DNA from: Thermoflexus sp.
Lineage (GTDB): Bacteria > Chloroflexota > Anaerolineae > B4-G1 > DUEL01
Direction of reading: 5' to 3'
DNA length: 5,305 nucleotides
Assembly: GCA_028276215.1 (NCBI GenBank)
Contig: JAPYWT010000198.1
Location: 1 to 5,305 of the forward strand
The notes below the pieces were generated by a model that worked only from the letters and a program-made list of their open reading frames with translations, was not told the DNA's origin and searched no databases. Position numbers and translations under genes: made by a program. This document shows positions 5,180 through 5,305 of the stretch, in pieces. Each line of letters starts with the position of its first letter. Position 1 is the first letter of the stretch.

Positions 5180-5305
5180 GGTTGATCCTCACACAAAGAC
5201 ACAAAGACACGAAGAAAGATTTTTTTATTTTCTTTGCGCCTTTGTGTCTCCGTGTGAGGATTTTTCACCGATGATGGACACGGTTGATCCTCACACAAAG
5301 ACACA

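Larger units (their letters stand above)
5066..5305. repeat. 102-bp tandem repeat, two full copies plus a partial third at the window edge
   Basis: Copies start at 5066, 5168 and 5270 with GATGATGGACACGG. The two full copies differ at one base only (T5135 versus C5237). Each copy contains, on the minus strand, a GAGGA ribosome binding site, a GTG start and the codons TCC ATC ATC, i.e. the 5' end of queG. Each also holds a long inverted repeat built from CACAAAG and CACGAAG words. The array continues past the right edge, so the copy number is unknown. The period is 34 codons, which keeps frames open through it and creates spurious long ORFs. This region of about 230 bp has no other recognisable gene. 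Confidence 0.95.

Noticed and set aside
4417..5304. Minus-strand open frame of 295 codons beginning with a repeated SLCEDQPCPSS peptide
   Set aside because: It stays open only because the 102-bp repeat is a multiple of three, then runs out of frame through queG. The queG frame has all the conserved motifs.
5066..5305. CRISPR array or plasmid iterons
   Set aside because: The 102-bp units are identical over their full length with no variable spacers, and no cas or replication gene is nearby.
5078..5305. preQ1 or cobalamin riboswitch ahead of queG
   Set aside because: The leader holds only the tandem palindromic repeat; I see no B12-box-like or preQ1 pseudoknot-like sequence.

Overview
The window looks like chromosomal DNA from a GC-rich bacterium, most probably a member of the Chloroflexota (Anaerolineae-like). 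This placement is an inference. It rests on GC-rich coding sequence, the style of the PRPP synthase, an exported C25-type peptidase ending in a short FLPLVRR-like tail of the kind I associate with secreted Chloroflexota proteins, and gaps filled with short dispersed and palindromic repeats. No phage, transposase, CRISPR, tRNA or rRNA gene is visible.

All three genes lie on the minus strand, so in the direction of transcription the order is right to left. (1) 5077-4133 is a complete epoxyqueuosine reductase (queG), the last step of queuosine synthesis for tRNA. (2) 3753-685 is a complete, secreted, multidomain gingipain-like cysteine peptidase (family C25) of 1022 residues, with an intact His/Cys catalytic pair. 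(3) 463 to beyond base 1 is the N-terminal half of ribose-phosphate pyrophosphokinase (prs), with a good sigma70-type promoter and ribosome binding site of its own. The genes are separated by 220-380 bp gaps and do not form an obvious operon or common pathway. A strong hairpin terminator follows the peptidase gene.

The unusual content is repetitive DNA. (a) 5066-5305: a 102-bp near-identical tandem repeat, more than two copies and running off the right edge, which contains the ribosome binding site, start codon and first four codons of queG and folds into a hairpin of about 32 pairs covering that ribosome binding site. (b) 3979-4130: a nested inverted repeat with a perfect 15-bp hairpin, ending two bases from the queG stop. 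(c) 3818-3921: a small element with perfect 12-bp terminal inverted repeats enclosing four decamers. (d) 2839-3117: a block of palindromic repeats lying inside the peptidase gene and read in frame as a Cys-rich 93-residue insert. (e) 541-669: a cluster of back-to-back hairpins between the peptidase gene and prs.

The two most interesting points are the in-frame palindrome array inside a peptidase gene, and the repeated translation-start cassette that may form an RNA switch in front of queG.
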